The notes beneath the pieces were generated by a model. That model saw nothing but the letters and a program-made list of their open reading frames with translations. It was not told the DNA's origin and did not search any database. Below, piece by piece: positions 35,586-44,839 of a DNA stretch of 64,000 bases (positions are counted from its first letter, which is position 1; every line of letters begins with the position of its first letter). The position numbers and the translations under genes were made by a program. This stretch comes from Bacteroidales bacterium. GTDB taxonomy: Bacteria; Bacteroidota; Bacteroidia; Bacteroidales; UBA932. The stretch lies in assembly GCA_012798805.1 (NCBI GenBank), contig JAAZMM010000004.1, positions 1-64,000 of the forward strand, in the 5' to 3' direction.

Positions 35586-35611
35586 TTCTGTGAGTTCTGA
35601 CTCTCAAGTTT
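35583..35611. repeat. Degenerate heptad repeat after the GH13 gene
   Basis: Two or three decayed units (TAGTTCT, GAGTTCT, GACTCTC), beginning with the GH13 stop TAG (35583-35585). It is the weakest member of the family. The rest of the gap to 35757 is AT-rich with a near-consensus TATTTTG at about 35700 but no exact -7 box. Confidence 0.6.
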
Positions 35612-35757
35612 GTAATGGAGCGTGTTGCGAGGAGGAATTATGATAGGTTATGAAAATATAACACTTTTGTAATATCGGATTTTCGAATTACTATTAAATA
35701 TTTTGTATTTTTACTTTTCACTTCAAATAATATGGCTCCGAAAACACATTTTTTTTT

Positions 35758-37119
35758 ATGAAACGATTCTTTTTGATATTTACGCTAATTTGCTCAATGG
35801 CAAATGTAAGCATTGCTCAGGATATCACCGGTTACTGGAAAGGTACTCTCAATTTAGGCCCCACTGAGCTCGAACTCTGTTTTGATATAAAGGAAGCTGA
35901 TGGTGTACTATCGGCAACACTGGATGTTCCCGCACAAGGCGCATACGACATTCCCGTTACATCCATTTCATACGAAATGATGAAATTGACAATGGAAATA
36001 GCACCTCTGAGTGCTACATTTGAAGGCACTTTTGTGCTCAACAACATAACGGGGGAGTTTACGCAGATGGGTATGTCGCTGCCTCTGACTCTTATAAAAG
36101 GAGAAAAAGAGGCAAAACCCAAACGTCCACAGGAACCACAGCCACCATTCCCATATAAATCCGAAGATGTCTATTTCAAAAATACAAGAGAAGATTTTAC
36201 TCTTGCAGGCACTTTGACAATTCCGGAAGGAGATGGCCCATTCCCTGCCATGATATTGATTTCCGGAAGCGGCCCTCAGAATCGTGACGAGGAGCTCTCC
36301 AACCACAGGCCCTTTGCCGTGATTGCCGACTATCTCAGTCGCAATGGAGTGGCAGTTCTCAGATATGATGACCGCGGAGTTGCTTCATCCGAGGCGGGTA
36401 AATCCGATGGTACCTCTTTCGACATCTCTTACGATGCAGAGGCTGCTTTCGATTATCTGCTTTCGAGAAAAGAGGTCATTCCTTCACTTTGCGGCATTAC
36501 AGGCCACAGTGAGGGCGGCTATATCAATTTTATGATTGCTCAGAGGCGTCCTGATGTGGCATTTTTGATTTCTCTCGCAGGGCCTGCTGTGACGGGAGCA
36601 GAGGTGCTCAAACTCCAGCAGGCAGAGATTTACAGAGGAATGGGTATGCCGGAGCCAATGGTTGAGCAAAACAGGGTAGTTTCTGAGAAGCTTTTTGCCA
36701 TTGTGGATAAATATGATACTCCGGATGAGAACTTTCGCAAAGAGGCACTCGGTTATCTAGCGTCTGTGGGCATGCCTGATGATGTCGCAGTTCCTATGAT
36801 TGACCAGTATGGCTCACCCTGGATGTTCTATTTCCTCAAATATGATCCGGCTCCCGCAATTCGCGAAGTGACTATCCCGGCGCTGATCCTCAACGGTACA
36901 ATGGATAAACAGGTAGTATCCTCTCAAAGTCTTCCGGTTTTCCGTCAAATAGCTGAAGAGAGAGGCAGGGATAATATGAAGATTGTAGAGCTGGAGGGAC
37001 TAAACCATCTCTTCCAGCATGCCAAAACCGGTCTTCCGACCGAATATGGCACTATAGAAGAGACCATTTCGGAAGAGGTATTGAAACTGATGTTGGATTT
37101 TGTTAATTCCATTAAATAG
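35758..37119 (+). CDS. Secreted alpha/beta hydrolase (serine esterase/peptidase-like)
   Basis: 453 residues. A signal peptide (MKRFFLIFTLICSMANVSIAQ) precedes a beta-rich N-terminal domain (about 22-120, starting DITGYWKGTLNLG) seen in Bacteroidetes hydrolases of this type, then a Pro-rich linker and the hydrolase domain. The oxyanion and early core motif is ILISGSGPQNRDEE, the nucleophile elbow is GHSEGG (Ser), and an Asp/His pair can be placed near LNGTMDKQV and GLNHLFQ. The substrate is unknown; esters or small amides in the periplasm are likely. The HAD gene begins directly at the next base. Confidence 0.85.
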   Translation: MKRFFLIFTLICSMANVSIAQDITGYWKGTLNLGPTELELCFDIKEADGVLSATLDVPAQGAYDIPVTSISYEMMKLTMEIAPLSATFEGTFVLNNITGEFTQMGMSLPLTLIKGEKEAKPKRPQEPQPPFPYKSEDVYFKNTREDFTLAGTLTIPEGDGPFPAMILISGSGPQNRDEELSNHRPFAVIADYLSRNGVAVLRYDDRGVASSEAGKSDGTSFDISYDAEAAFDYLLSRKEVIPSLCGITGHSEGGYINFMIAQRRPDVAFLISLAGPAVTGAEVLKLQQAEIYRGMGMPEPMVEQNRVVSEKLFAIVDKYDTPDENFRKEALGYLASVGMPDDVAVPMIDQYGSPWMFYFLKYDPAPAIREVTIPALILNGTMDKQVVSSQSLPVFRQIAEERGRDNMKIVELEGLNHLFQHAKTGLPTEYGTIEETISEEVLKLMLDFVNSIK

Positions 37120-37572
37120 ATGACCATAGCCATTGACTTTGACGGTACTATTGTAGAGCATGCCTATCCTAAAATAGGCAGACCCATTCCTTTCGCCATT
37201 GAAACTCTACTTCAGATGCAGAGAGATGGGCACAGGCTTATCCTATGGACTGTGCGTACGGGCGATCTCCTGCAAGAGGCTGTAGATTATTGCGCTGCGC
37301 GGGGACTGATTTTCTCCGCAGAAAATGAAAACTACCGAGGCGAAACGGCGGAGTTGCAGCCGGGCGAATATCATCGTAAGTTGGATGCCGATATGTTTAT
37401 AGATGACAAAAATCTAGGTGGTTTGCCGGACTGGGGGGTTATCTATAATGCGGTAAAGGTCTCGATGGAGGGAGGTGATGCACTCCATACAATGGCATCA
37501 GGATCTGCTATGCCTGAATCGAAAAACAAGTGGTGTCAGTTTTGGAAACGAGTTATACATATGCAAAAATGA
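37120..37572 (+). CDS. Small HAD-superfamily hydrolase (BT0820-like)
   Basis: 150 residues. HAD motif I is IAIDFDGTIVEH at the very N terminus, motif II-like ILWTVRTG, and motif IV-like DMFIDDKNLGG. There is almost no cap domain. The core resembles the short Bacteroides HAD phosphatases of unknown substrate. The ATG abuts the stop of the hydrolase gene (TAGATG), so translation is probably coupled. The last ~30 residues (after DALHTMASG) extend past the usual core and end with a basic stretch. Confidence 0.82.
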   Translation: MTIAIDFDGTIVEHAYPKIGRPIPFAIETLLQMQRDGHRLILWTVRTGDLLQEAVDYCAARGLIFSAENENYRGETAELQPGEYHRKLDADMFIDDKNLGGLPDWGVIYNAVKVSMEGGDALHTMASGSAMPESKNKWCQFWKRVIHMQK

Positions 37573-37631
37573 ATTATGAGCTCGTTTCTCAGAAATGACT
37601 TTAATTATCCCGAGTAAATAATATAAAGTGT

Positions 37632-37670
37632 TGGCCTATTTTGTGTTTAAACAAAATAGGCCATGTTTTT
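37632..37670 (+). terminator. Rho-independent terminator after the HAD gene
   Basis: A perfect 13-base-pair inverted repeat, TGGCCTATTTTGT and its complement, surrounds a 6-base loop (37645-37650) and is followed by a T-rich tract. It separates the metabolic region from the polysaccharide locus. Confidence 0.9.
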
Positions 37671-37775
37671 TGTGATTTTTTTCATTTTGGGAAGGTGATT
37701 TAAAGATTTGTTGTATATTCGCGGGATACAACTCAAGTGATATTAATTTGGGTGCATAAACATCTAACCACTATA

Positions 37776-39089
37776 ATGAAACAGGAAATACTTAACAAAA
37801 TCTCAAAAAAGGAGATAATTGTCGGCGTAGTCGGACTAGGTTACGTCGGCCTACCACTTGCTGTAGAAAAGGCAAAAGCAGGCTTTAAAACCATAGGTTT
37901 CGATATACAAAGCAAAAAAGTCGATATGGTCAATGCCGGAATCAACTATATTGGCGACGTAGTTGATGATGACTTAAAAGCGATTGTAGCAAAAGGATTG
38001 TTGTCGGCTACTTCGGACTTCAGCTTCGTTAAAGATGTCGATTTTGTGGCCATCTGTGTGCCTACTCCTCTTGATATTCATCAACAACCTAATATCAGTT
38101 ATGTGAGATCATCCGCTGAGGATATCGCCAAATATATGAAGAGGGGAACAATGGTGGTCCTGGAGTCAACCACTTATCCCGGCACCACGGAAGAGCTGTT
38201 AAAGCCCATTCTTGAAAAAGGATCAGGATTGAAGTGTGGAGAGGACTTTTATCTCGGTTTCTCACCCGAAAGAGTTGACCCGGGTAATCTGCTCTACAAG
38301 ACTAAAAATACGCCGAAAGTAGTGGGAGCAATAGGAGAGGATGCACTTGAAGTTATTGCAGCAATGTATAGAGCGGTCCTTGAGAGCGATGTACATACGG
38401 TTTCGAGCCCGGCTATTGCCGAAATGGAGAAAATCCTCGAAAATACCTATCGCAATATAAACATCGGGTTGATCAATGAGTTGGCAATTCTTTGCCACAA
38501 GATGAATATCAATCTTTGGGAGGTGATTGAGGCGGCAAGCACAAAACCCTACGGCTTTCAGGCCTTCTATCCCGGCCCCGGATTGGGTGGCCACTGTATT
38601 CCCCTCGACCCCTACTATCTCTCATGGAAAGCTCGTGAATTTGGATTTCACACATCGATGATTGAAGCCTCTATGATGATCAACGATCGTATGCCTGAGT
38701 ATTGTGTGGAGAGAGCTGCCGATATTCTCAACAGATACCAAACAGCGTTGAATGGATCCGATATACTGATTCTTGGCGTAGCTTACAAGCAAGATATTGA
38801 CGACTGTCGCGAAAGCCCCGCTCTCAAGGTAATTGATCTTCTAAAGGAAAAAGGTGTAAATGTGATGTTCTATGATCCCTATGTCCCCGAATTTAGTTAT
38901 AAAGGGGAAACATACCGGAGCGAAAAAGAGTTAACCAAAGAGCTTTTAAAGTATGCTGATTTGGTAATTATAACAACCGCTCACACTAAAGTCGATTATG
39001 ACTTCGTACAACAGAACGCTATTTTTGTTTTTGATACAAAAAACGCTATGAAAGATGTTGTAAACAGAAAGAATATTGAGTTGTTATAG
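37776..39089 (+). CDS. wbpA: UDP-N-acetylglucosamine 6-dehydrogenase (WbpA-like)
   Basis: 437-residue UDP-sugar dehydrogenase. NAD fold VGVVGLGYVGLPLA, ESTTYPGTTEE, and catalytic Cys in GPGLGGHCIPLDPYYLSW; the C-terminal domain starts ILILGVAYKQDIDDCRESPA. The product would be UDP-GlcNAcA, the first step to UDP-ManNAc3NAcA; the neighbours wbpB, wbpD and wbpE support this reading over a UDP-Glc or UDP-ManNAc enzyme. I start at ATG 37776 (MKQEILN), because the GTG at 37737 would place the start in likely promoter sequence: TATATTCG, one mismatch from TAnnTTTG, is at about 37713. It is the first gene of the locus. Confidence 0.92.
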   Translation: MKQEILNKISKKEIIVGVVGLGYVGLPLAVEKAKAGFKTIGFDIQSKKVDMVNAGINYIGDVVDDDLKAIVAKGLLSATSDFSFVKDVDFVAICVPTPLDIHQQPNISYVRSSAEDIAKYMKRGTMVVLESTTYPGTTEELLKPILEKGSGLKCGEDFYLGFSPERVDPGNLLYKTKNTPKVVGAIGEDALEVIAAMYRAVLESDVHTVSSPAIAEMEKILENTYRNINIGLINELAILCHKMNINLWEVIEAASTKPYGFQAFYPGPGLGGHCIPLDPYYLSWKAREFGFHTSMIEASMMINDRMPEYCVERAADILNRYQTALNGSDILILGVAYKQDIDDCRESPALKVIDLLKEKGVNVMFYDPYVPEFSYKGETYRSEKELTKELLKYADLVIITTAHTKVDYDFVQQNAIFVFDTKNAMKDVVNRKNIELL

Positions 39090-39109
39090 GATACTCATAT
39101 CTAGAAACT

Positions 39110-40066
39110 ATGAAAAGCATTTGTGTAATAGGTGGCGGCAGGTGGGGTCAAAATCATATCCGTACGCTCTTCGAGATGGGCAATCTGGGTGGTATAGTTG
39201 AGTCTAACCCCAAAAGATTGAATGAACTTCTGGAGAAATATCCTGTGAAAGGATTTCAGGATGTGGGAGGCGCGCTACAAGAAGATTTTGACGGATTTAC
39301 CATAGCGGCACCGGCACCGTTTCACTATGATATTGCCAAACTCTTGATACAAAATGGCAATAACGTATTGGTGGAAAAGCCGATGACACTCTCTGCAGAG
39401 ACTTCTCTTGAACTGGTTGAGCTCGCCAAAGCAAAAGGTGTGCAACTCATGGTTGGCCACGTTTTGCTGTTTCATCCTGCAATTCGCAAAATAAAAGAGT
39501 TGATCGATAGCGGTAAGATCGGAGAACTCTATTATCTCTATTCAAATCGCCTAAATCTGGGTACCGTAAGGACAGAGGAGAATGTTTTCTGGTCATTTGC
39601 TCCGCACGATATTTCGGTTTTGAACTATTTTGTTGGAGAAACACCTGAGGGCCTGGGATCCAAAGGAGCAAAGTTTTTACAGAGGGACGTGTATGATTAC
39701 ACCATGACGCAATTGACCTACCCCAATAATATTCACGCTCATATTTTTGTCTCCTGGCTGCATCCATTCAAAGAACATCGGGTAGTGGTAATTGGAAGCA
39801 AGGGGATGATTACTTTTGAGGATTCATCGCCTGAGAAAGAGATCAAATTCTATAACAAACATATCGAATTTGAGCAAGGTATTCCGATTAAAGTAGAAAA
39901 TCCGACCGAGATTATTCCTTATGAAAAGGGACAGCCCTTAACAGAGGAGTTAAAATATTTTGTAGAAAATTTAGATAAAAAAATAGAAGTTGCCGACGGG
40001 AAATCAGGCTATGAAGTGGTGAAAGTACTGGAAATGGCACAACAATTAATTGATGCAAAACAGTAA
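39110..40066 (+). CDS. wbpB: UDP-N-acetyl-glucosaminuronate 3-oxidase (WbpB-like, Gfo/Idh/MocA)
   Basis: 318 residues. The N-terminal NAD(P) fold is [16 protein letters not shown] and the family motif EKPMTLS lies near residue 92. The C-terminal alpha/beta domain has the active-site-like stretch [15 protein letters not shown]. In the Pseudomonas and Bordetella route WbpB oxidises C3 of UDP-GlcNAcA, with NADH recycled on 2-oxoglutarate. The stop and the next ATG overlap as TAATG. P. gingivalis also uses Wbp-type genes for A-LPS. Confidence 0.9.
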   Translation: MKSICVIGGGRWGQNHIRTLFEMGNLGGIVESNPKRLNELLEKYPVKGFQDVGGALQEDFDGFTIAAPAPFHYDIAKLLIQNGNNVLVEKPMTLSAETSLELVELAKAKGVQLMVGHVLLFHPAIRKIKELIDSGKIGELYYLYSNRLNLGTVRTEENVFWSFAPHDISVLNYFVGETPEGLGSKGAKFLQRDVYDYTMTQLTYPNNIHAHIFVSWLHPFKEHRVVVIGSKGMITFEDSSPEKEIKFYNKHIEFEQGIPIKVENPTEIIPYEKGQPLTEELKYFVENLDKKIEVADGKSGYEVVKVLEMAQQLIDAKQ

Positions 40067-40671
40067 TGGAAAAGGAAAAGAAAAAAGAGTATTTTGTTCA
40101 TGAAAGCAGTTACATAGATGAAAATGTAACAATTGGAAAGGGTACAAAAATTTGGCATTTCTGCCATATTCAAAAAAATGCCTTTGTGGGCGCAAATTGC
40201 TCACTCGGGCAAAATGTGAATGTTGCCAACGATGTGAAGATTGGTAACGGTGTTCGGATTCAGAACAATGTTTCTGTCTATGAAGGTGTGGAATTGCAAG
40301 ACAATGTTTTCTGCGGTCCTTCCTGTGTCTTCACCAACGTAACCATACCACGTGCTCACTATCCCGTTCACGGAGTTTATTCGAGAACGCTTGTTAAATG
40401 GGGAGCTACATTGGGTGCAAATTCTACAATTGTTTGTGGACATACAATAGGAAGATGCGCAATGATAGCTGCCGGAGCAGTAGTCACCAAAGATGTAAAA
40501 GACTATGCTCTTGTGGCAGGTGTCCCTGCTAAGCAAATAGGTTGGGTGTGCGAGTGTGGAGAAGACTTGCCCGATAATTTGGAGTGTGATAGCTGTGGTA
40601 AGAGGTATAGGGAAATAAATAGCGGATTGACAGAAATAGTAATATCAAAAGCATGCAATTTAGGGATTTAG
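40066..40671 (+). CDS. wbpD: UDP-GlcNAc3NA N-acetyltransferase (WbpD-like)
   Basis: 201 residues forming a left-handed beta-helix of hexapeptide repeats (about 10-155), opening with [19 protein letters not shown] and containing [22 protein letters not shown] and [10 protein letters not shown]-terminal zinc-ribbon-like tail with CECGEDLP and CDSCGKRY is characteristic of this subfamily. It acetylates the 3-amino group made by WbpE. It overlaps wbpB by 1 base and wbpE by 19 bases, so the three enzymes are translationally linked. Confidence 0.92.
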   Translation: MEKEKKKEYFVHESSYIDENVTIGKGTKIWHFCHIQKNAFVGANCSLGQNVNVANDVKIGNGVRIQNNVSVYEGVELQDNVFCGPSCVFTNVTIPRAHYPVHGVYSRTLVKWGATLGANSTIVCGHTIGRCAMIAAGAVVTKDVKDYALVAGVPAKQIGWVCECGEDLPDNLECDSCGKRYREINSGLTEIVISKACNLGI

Positions 40672-41777
40672 TTAAGCAGTATAACGTTTTAAAGCCGGAT
40701 ATTGACAAGGCAATGATAGATACAGCCGCTTCGGGTGGCTACATTATGGGTAAAGCAGTAAAAGAGTTGGAGGCTTCTTTGGCGGAATATGTAGGTGTAA
40801 AACACTGTATATCTTGTGCTAACGGTACTGACGCCCTTACTCTTGCTCTTAAAGCCTGGGGCATTGGAGCCGGTGATGCCGTATTCGTGCCCGATTTTAC
40901 CTTCTTTGCATCGGCGGAAGTGGTCTCTCTCGAGGGTGCAACTCCCGTTTTTGTGGACATAGATGAAGATACCTTCAATATCGATGTCAATAGTCTTGAA
41001 AAGGCCATTGAAAAAACCATAAAAGAAGGGAAGCTTGTTCCCAAGGTTATTATTACAGTTGATTTATTCGGACTTCCCGCCGATTATTATGCTGTGAAGA
41101 AAATCGCAGACAAGTATAATCTCCTTATTTTGGAAGATGGAGCGCAAGGCTTTGGTGGGAAAACTGGTGAGCGTATGGCTTGCAGTCTTGGCGATATCTC
41201 CACAACCTCATTTTTTCCCGCAAAACCTCTCGGCTGTTATGGCGATGGCGGAGCGGTTTTCACAAATAATGATGAGTGGGCCACGATCATGGATTCTTTG
41301 AGGGTACATGGCAAAGGCTCATTCAAATATGATAATGTCCGCATCGGTATGAATTCCCGATTGGATACTCTGCAAGCTGCCATTTTACAGGTCAAGTTCG
41401 AGGCTTTTAAAAGCTATGAGGTAGAGGATATCAATAAGGCAGCGGCACTTTATACGGAGAAATTAAAAGGAATAGTAAAAACACCCGTGATCCCCGAAGG
41501 GTACTACTCCAGCTGGGCACAATATACCATCCAACTAAAAGACAAAGAGCAGAGAGACGGCCTACAAGCCTATCTGAAAGAACAGGGTATTCCCAGTATG
41601 GTTTATTATCCTACGCCCATGCACAAACAAACAGCATATAAAGAGTTGAATTATCCCGAAGAGAGCAATCCTGTTACCCAACGATTATGTAGTACGGTGC
41701 TCTCGTTGCCGATACACCCCTATATAACTGAAGAAGATATAGAGAAGGTTTGTGAATTTGTGGTATCATACGTGTGA
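40653..41777 (+). CDS. wbpE: UDP-3-keto-GlcNAcA aminotransferase (WbpE/PorR-like)
   Basis: 374-residue DegT/DnrJ/EryC1-family PLP aminotransferase. [15 protein letters not shown], the cofactor Asp in [12 protein letters not shown], the PLP Lys in [15 protein letters not shown], and [16 protein letters not shown] are all present. It aminates C3 of the WbpB product. P. gingivalis PorR, an A-LPS gene, belongs to this enzyme group. The start lies inside the wbpD 3' end. Its stop overlaps the GTG start of the sugar transferase by 3 bases. Confidence 0.92.
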   Translation: MQFRDLVKQYNVLKPDIDKAMIDTAASGGYIMGKAVKELEASLAEYVGVKHCISCANGTDALTLALKAWGIGAGDAVFVPDFTFFASAEVVSLEGATPVFVDIDEDTFNIDVNSLEKAIEKTIKEGKLVPKVIITVDLFGLPADYYAVKKIADKYNLLILEDGAQGFGGKTGERMACSLGDISTTSFFPAKPLGCYGDGGAVFTNNDEWATIMDSLRVHGKGSFKYDNVRIGMNSRLDTLQAAILQVKFEAFKSYEVEDINKAAALYTEKLKGIVKTPVIPEGYYSSWAQYTIQLKDKEQRDGLQAYLKEQGIPSMVYYPTPMHKQTAYKELNYPEESNPVTQRLCSTVLSLPIHPYITEEDIEKVCEFVVSYV

Positions 41778-43294
41778 AAAGAGCTACAAGAGATAGAATC
41801 CTTATTTTAATCGGCGATTTTATAATCGCCTTATTTGCCTTTGGATTACTCTATTACTATGGCAAGTTACCTCATTGGTATCAACCGGTTCTATCCGCTC
41901 TTGTATGGGTGATTTTAGGAGTCGTTACACTAAAGCTGAGGTTCTATTCTTATAAACGAATACGTAGTGCCATAGGTATTATATTTCTGCAATCGGCTAT
42001 TGCAGGAGTACTCATTTTTTGGCTCCATAAGCTTTGCATTCCTAACTATAAGTATCATTACTCCTTGGTTGTCGCTTTGATAATCATTGCTCTTCTGGAG
42101 TCCCTCTTTTATCTGATTTTACGGAAATTTGTATATAGGAAAATTCCCTATTTTTACGAAGAACCCGATTTGGCTGATGTAGAGGAGATAGGGGTCAATT
42201 CGTCGCATTATGAAAAGGAGGAGCAGTTAAATAAAGATGTGGAAAAGATTATAGCTCTTATCCCTCAAATGCCTCAGAAACCTGAAGATATCATAGACCA
42301 TATAGGAGCCGTCAAACACCTTTTCTCAGAAGATACTCTATTCTTAAATACCGATAATTCGGACAGCATATTTAGTTCAAAGCCTGTTGCCCCCCATCTA
42401 ATTGTGCATTTGTGTTCTTTAAATAGAGTGAGACACCTCAATACACTACTTGCACAAACAAACCTTACTCTTGCCGAATATGGCTTTATAGCCTGCCATT
42501 GTTTGACTTCGGCATTGCATCGTGAAAAGATATTACGCCAATCTCCACCTATTATCAATAGGATACTTTACGGGTTGGATTATTTATGGCACCGCGTCTG
42601 TTCAAAACTTCCTCTATTGCGCTCTTTCTACTTTTGTGTCACCGGCGGAAAATCACGTGTATTTACACGTGTGGAGATTTTAGGAAGGCTTTATAGGGCA
42701 GGATTTGATGTAATACATGAAGAGGTACATAATGGAAGATTTTATGTGGTGGCTAGAAAGGTAAAGGAGCCTATACGAGATGATAAACCCTCAAACGGTA
42801 TGTTGATTCGTTTGCGCAGACACGGCAAGGGAGGTAAGATTATTGGTGTTTACAAATTCAGAACTATGCACGCCTATTCCGAATATTTACAACCCTATAT
42901 ATATAAACAGCAAGGGCTTGCAACAGGGGGAAAGATCCAGGATGACTATCGTGTAAGTAAGTTAGGCAAATTTTTGAGGAAATGTTGGCTCGATGAGTTT
43001 CCGATGTTTATTAACTTCTTTAAACGCGATATGAAACTTGTAGGTGTACGGCCACTTAGCGACCACTATTTCAATCTTTATGATGAAGATTTAAAAGAGC
43101 TGAGAGTAAAAACCAAACCGGGACTCCTGCCACCATTTTATGCCGATATACCCACGCCAAAAACCCTTGAGGAGGTTCAAGAGAGTGAAAGAAGATATCT
43201 AAACGACTATTTTAAAAACCCAATTCGTACCGATTGGAGCTATTTTTGGAAAATATTACGTAATATTGTGCTCAAAGGGAAGAGGAGTGGGTGA
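41774..43294 (+). CDS. Initiating sugar-phosphate transferase with unusual middle domain
   Basis: 506 residues, starting with GTG (41774) that overlaps the wbpE stop. Residues ~8-115 form four transmembrane helices. The C-terminal 150 residues are a bacterial sugar transferase (polyprenyl-phosphate glycosyl-1-phosphate transferase) core: GVYKFRTMHAYSEY, LDEFPMFINFFKRDMKLVGVRPL and KTKPGLLPPFYAD. Between them (about 150-335) is a region ending TRVEILGRLYRAGFDVIHEE that resembles the C-terminal half of a class I methyltransferase but lacks a visible SAM-binding motif. The usual Lys-Arg-rich re-entrant helix ahead of KFRTM is not evident. It should load the first sugar phosphate on undecaprenyl phosphate. 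Confidence 0.8.
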   Translation: MKRATRDRILILIGDFIIALFAFGLLYYYGKLPHWYQPVLSALVWVILGVVTLKLRFYSYKRIRSAIGIIFLQSAIAGVLIFWLHKLCIPNYKYHYSLVVALIIIALLESLFYLILRKFVYRKIPYFYEEPDLADVEEIGVNSSHYEKEEQLNKDVEKIIALIPQMPQKPEDIIDHIGAVKHLFSEDTLFLNTDNSDSIFSSKPVAPHLIVHLCSLNRVRHLNTLLAQTNLTLAEYGFIACHCLTSALHREKILRQSPPIINRILYGLDYLWHRVCSKLPLLRSFYFCVTGGKSRVFTRVEILGRLYRAGFDVIHEEVHNGRFYVVARKVKEPIRDDKPSNGMLIRLRRHGKGGKIIGVYKFRTMHAYSEYLQPYIYKQQGLATGGKIQDDYRVSKLGKFLRKCWLDEFPMFINFFKRDMKLVGVRPLSDHYFNLYDEDLKELRVKTKPGLLPPFYADIPTPKTLEEVQESERRYLNDYFKNPIRTDWSYFWKILRNIVLKGKRSG

Positions 43295-43368
43295 ATTGAT
43301 TTTAAAAATGATCACCAAACTTGTAAATATATTATATTAAGTACATTTTATGTTTATTTAAGAGCACC

Positions 43369-43875
43369 ATGAGAAAATTTGTTACAAAGATTAGCCACAT
43401 CCCCCGTTTCATAAAGAAACGGTTCTTCCACTGGATTGCAAATCTGTCGCGGAATAGTACACTTTTGCTAATATCCAAAAATAGAGTAAGGATATGGAGA
43501 CTAACTGGATGTAAGGTGGGAAAGGGAGTTGTTATATGCCTAGATGTATATTATGATGTAGGTAATGCCAATTTAATCACTATCGAAGATGATGTTGGCA
43601 TTATGGCTCGGAGTGTTATTCTTTGTCATAAACGAGATATGAAAAAGTATTACAAAAATGAGCGTTATATGGAACTACCATATATAAAGGCACCGGTTGT
43701 TCTTAAAAAAGGATCCACAATAGGTACAGGTGCTATGATTATGCCTGGTGTGACTGTTGGTGAAGGGGCATCTGTTGGTGCATATTCCTTAGTCACAAAA
43801 GACGTTCCGCCTTGGACAATTGTTGCAGGAAGTCCTGCAAAAGTAATACGTGAAATAAAAGAAAGGGATGAATAG
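43369..43875 (+). CDS. Hexapeptide-repeat acyltransferase
   Basis: 168 residues. A basic N-terminal segment (about 1-35) precedes a left-handed beta-helix with [42 protein letters not shown] and the closing VAGSPAKVI typical of WbbJ/maltose-acetyltransferase-like enzymes. It probably O- or N-acetylates a polysaccharide sugar. It overlaps the deacetylase gene by 8 bases. The 74-base gap upstream is AT-rich without a clear signal. From here on the base composition is more AT-rich. Confidence 0.82.
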   Translation: MRKFVTKISHIPRFIKKRFFHWIANLSRNSTLLLISKNRVRIWRLTGCKVGKGVVICLDVYYDVGNANLITIEDDVGIMARSVILCHKRDMKKYYKNERYMELPYIKAPVVLKKGSTIGTGAMIMPGVTVGEGASVGAYSLVTKDVPPWTIVAGSPAKVIREIKERDE

Positions 43876-44740
43876 AGTTATTATGTTCCATACAATACGT
43901 GACAAGGATTGGTTTGAAAGAGTTGTGTTGCTCCTTGGCAAAAAGTATAAATTTGTCAGTGCAGATGATGTGGAAGATTATTATTATAAATCTAAGAATT
44001 TGAAAAATGCCTGTCTGCTAACTGTTGATGATGGTGACCTGACCTCTTTTGAAGTAATTTATCCTGTTTTGAAAAAACATAACGTGCCCGGTGTGTTTTT
44101 TGTCTCTCCCAAAATAAGCAGAAGGGATGGCATGTTAAACTTTTGGTTTCAAGAGATTGAAAATTGTGATAAGGATAAACTACTATCATATTTTAAAGAG
44201 ACTTCTAATAGAGGCATTAGAAGTCTCTCTTTAAATAGAGCTACTTTTAATGACATGCCTGTTGATGAAATTATAGAAAGAATAGAAGAATATAAATTTA
44301 AGAATAATATATCTCCTCTTCCTCCGCAGAATATGAATGAGGAGCATATTAAACTCATTGATGCTGAAGGCTTGGTTAAAATAGGCGCTCATACAATGAC
44401 CCATCCTTTTCTGTCTTATGAGACAGATGAGCGTTCGAAAAGTGAGATTAAAGACTCTTTATTGGATTTGGAAAATATGTTAGGCCATCCTATTAAGTAT
44501 TTTGCCTACCCTAACGGCTTGCCGAATGAGGATTTTGGACAACGAGAAATTGATATACTGAAGAAAACAAAGTGTAGAATAGCCTTTAGTACTCAATACA
44601 AGAATTTTTCAAAAAGGGACAATCCTTATTCTATACCAAGGTTTGGAGTCACTTATGGAAATGAGAATTTTATCATGATGAAACTCCTTTTGGGTAAATA
44701 TTATCCTAAAATTAAAAAAATAATAACCGCATTAGGGTAA
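43868..44740 (+). CDS. Polysaccharide deacetylase family (CE4) protein
   Basis: 290 residues, no signal peptide. NodB-fold signatures are complete: [13 protein letters not shown] (Asp-Asp), [11 protein letters not shown] (the two metal His residues), [10 protein letters not shown] and the closing IPRFGVTYG. It may deacetylate a sugar of the repeat unit or a lipid-linked intermediate on the cytoplasmic side. It shares an 8-base overlap with the acyltransferase gene, an interesting pairing of acyl addition and removal. Confidence 0.85.
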   Translation: MNRVIMFHTIRDKDWFERVVLLLGKKYKFVSADDVEDYYYKSKNLKNACLLTVDDGDLTSFEVIYPVLKKHNVPGVFFVSPKISRRDGMLNFWFQEIENCDKDKLLSYFKETSNRGIRSLSLNRATFNDMPVDEIIERIEEYKFKNNISPLPPQNMNEEHIKLIDAEGLVKIGAHTMTHPFLSYETDERSKSEIKDSLLDLENMLGHPIKYFAYPNGLPNEDFGQREIDILKKTKCRIAFSTQYKNFSKRDNPYSIPRFGVTYGNENFIMMKLLLGKYYPKIKKIITALG

Positions 44741-44763
44741 AATTAATTAGCATTTGATTACCA

Positions 44764-44781
44764 TTCAAGACTAGTCTTGAA
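44764..44781. repeat. Perfect 18-base palindrome upstream of capE
   Basis: TTCAAGACTAGTCTTGAA is exactly self-complementary. It lies 24 bases after the deacetylase stop and 58 bases before the capE-like ATG. No T-tract follows, so it is a poor terminator; a dimer operator site is possible. Confidence 0.8.
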
Positions 44782-44839
44782 ATTTATATAGTATTAATGT
44801 TGATTTGCTACAGCGAAATAAAATTAAATAAATTACAAT

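Noticed and set aside
37737-37775. GTG start for wbpA
   Set aside because: The 13 extra residues are not part of the dehydrogenase family, and ATG 37776 gives the expected N terminus.
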